This document shows positions 44,191-45,169 of a stretch of DNA of 45,169 bases, piece by piece. The position numbers were made by a program, and so were the translations under genes. Origin of the DNA: Rhodobacteraceae bacterium UBA6141 (GTDB taxonomy: Bacteria; Pseudomonadota; Alphaproteobacteria; Rhodobacterales; Rhodobacteraceae); assembly GCA_002423245.1 (NCBI GenBank), contig DIVD01000044.1, forward strand, positions 38,542-83,710, written 5' to 3'. The stretch's first letter is position 1, and the number at the start of each line of letters is the position of its first letter. The notes under the pieces are model-generated. The model did not search any database, was not told where the DNA came from, and worked only from the letters and a program-made list of their open reading frames with translations.

Positions 44191-44930
44191 GGCGTTGTTG
44201 CGGCGATACCGGATCTGCACGGCTCGCCGTCCAAATCCCGTATCGGCGCGCCGACGGTCCGCTGAACCTGCTGGTGGACATCGAGCCATGGGAACGCCAC
44301 CGGTCCGAGAGACCATGGCGAGGTGGATCAAGTTCCTCGGCGACGGCGAATGGCAGGCCCGCAAGCACGGTGTTCAGGGTCGGCGCCAATGGCGCAAGGT
44401 GCATCTGGCCATGGACACGGCCACTTCGGCCATCGGGGCCGTGGAATTCATTCCCGGCACAGACGGCGACAGTCCGGTCTTGCCGGAACTGCTCGGTCAG
44501 ATCCCCGAGGGCGAAGAGATCGGCACGGTGACCGCTGATGGCGCCTGTGACTGCCCGGCCGCAATCGCCAGAAACGAAACACTGCGAGCGATCCGGCACT
44601 ATGGCAGGGCGTTCTGGAAGCGATGGACCGGATACCACGTCCGGAGCCTGATCGAGGCGAAGATGCCCTCGCAGGTTCGCTCGAACCTGTGGCGCTCAAC
44701 CTGCTCGACCTCAAGGCCTTCGGTGAACGCATCGCCGCAAGAGACCCGGACCGCCAGACCGCCGAAATCGAGGTGAGTTCCGCATCGCCCTGATGAACAG
44801 CTTCAACGCCCTCGGCACCGCCGAAATCGCGCGCGTGCATGACGTCAACGGGGAAAGGGGCCGTCTCGTCTCAAGCCGTTCTGCAACAATGCCTGCTCGC
44901 ACATTATGAGTCGCAGATCGCCACCCGCCG
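44191..44930 (+). pseudogene. Degenerate IS5-family transposase
   Basis: Pieces of an IS5-type DDE transposase in several frames: QIPYRRADGPLNLLVD (near 44230-44280), IKFLGDGEWQARKHGVQGRR and GEEIGTVTADGACD (44330-44550), ARNETLRAIRHYGRAFWKRW (44565-44640), KAFGERIAARDPDRQTAEI and finally ALMNSFNALGTAEIARV (near 44790-44840). The usual VDSTGIK junction is replaced by about 45 unrelated bp. The stretch normally between TADGAYD and the CPAAIARNE segment (about 30 codons) is deleted, and at least one further frameshift precedes ALMNSF. It is not functional. Terminal inverted repeats could not be identified. Confidence 0.8.
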
Positions 44931-44991
44931 CGGGGCCTGAAGCGGCCTGGCCGGTGCATTGGCACAGGCCAAGCCGCTTTTCGTTCACATC

Positions 44992-45169
44992 CTAGAGGAT
45001 GAAGTCGATCTGGGTCAGGCTATGGATCCCCGCCAGTTCGACGCTGAAGTCCCAAATGTCATCACCGTTGGTATCGCCCTGGACATAGGTCGTGTTGCTT
45101 CCTGTGCTCGTATAAACGCCCAGATCGCCCGCGTCACCGAGCCAGTCGGAGCCAATGAAGTGAAAGTCC
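44992..45169 (-). CDS. C-terminus of an RTX/type I secreted calcium-binding protein (partial)
   Basis: Only the last 58 codons are inside the window. The translation contains HFIGSDWLGDAGDLGVYTST, then TTYVQGDTNGDDIWDFSVEL, and ends AGIHSLTQIDFIL. The pattern of an FxG start, a GDxNGDxxxDFxxxLxG strand and a terminal DFIL is typical of the C-terminal secretion domain of serralysin-like and other RTX proteins. The Ca-binding repeats would lie beyond the window edge. Its bases look less GC-rich than the main genes. It is the second predicted type I substrate in the window. Confidence 0.75.
   Translation of the reverse strand, partial: DFHFIGSDWLGDAGDLGVYTSTGSNTTYVQGDTNGDDIWDFSVELAGIHSLTQIDFIL

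Overview
The window is very GC-rich, densely packed and rich in ATGA stop/start overlaps. The sulfolipid operon sqdBDC, the DUF3309 micro-protein and the capsule-export and RTX gene types together suggest an alphaproteobacterium of the Rhodobacter/Paracoccus group (Rhodobacterales). This assignment is inference from gene content. No rRNA or tRNA is present to confirm it.

Layout. 1-2739: the end of a D-Ala-D-Ala carboxypeptidase gene, nadD and ettA. 3017-3510: two tiny membrane-protein genes. 3325-15533: a surface-polysaccharide locus. One long minus-strand gene series runs from about 14.6 kb down to 3.3 kb: a KpsE-like co-polymerase, the KpsT ATPase, a sugar-nucleotide SDR, an undecaprenyl-phosphate sugar-1-phosphate transferase, a WbpM/CapD-like 4,6-dehydratase, UDP-galactopyranose mutase (glf), a GlfT1-like galactofuranosyltransferase candidate, a sulfotransferase-like protein and a GlfT2-like galactofuranosyltransferase. 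The KpsM permease is divergent. Together they predict an exported galactofuranose-containing, possibly sulfated, glycan. 15561-18818: a large RTX protein with a threefold ~172-residue super-repeat. 19152-22039: sqdB-sqdD-sqdC for sulfoquinovosyl diacylglycerol. 22223-26434: a visibly less GC-rich operon with an orphan Bug/TctC receptor, a family III CoA-transferase and two methylglutaconyl-CoA-hydratase-type crotonases, probably acquired horizontally. 26632-34144: pbpC and a thioester alpha-2-macroglobulin (yfhM type), the usual envelope-defence pair. 34329-36560: an orphan cytoplasmic hybrid histidine kinase. 36732-39107: recQ and yggT. 39257-42977: a thioesterase-like protein, a UMF1-type MFS transporter, mepA and a phytase-like esterase. 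43073-43702: a YhhQ-type queuosine-precursor transporter.

The most puzzling stretch is 43709-43947. It has a consensus -35 box, a 16-nt super Shine-Dalgarno complementary to the 16S 3' end, an 18-codon GTG reading frame full of codons that are rare in GC-rich genomes, nested and mutually exclusive stems, and a strong intrinsic terminator. It reads as an undescribed structured RNA or attenuator-type leader. Any gene it once led may have been replaced by the IS110 and IS5 transposase debris that follows at 43950-44930. The window ends in the C-terminus of a second RTX-type secreted protein on the minus strand.
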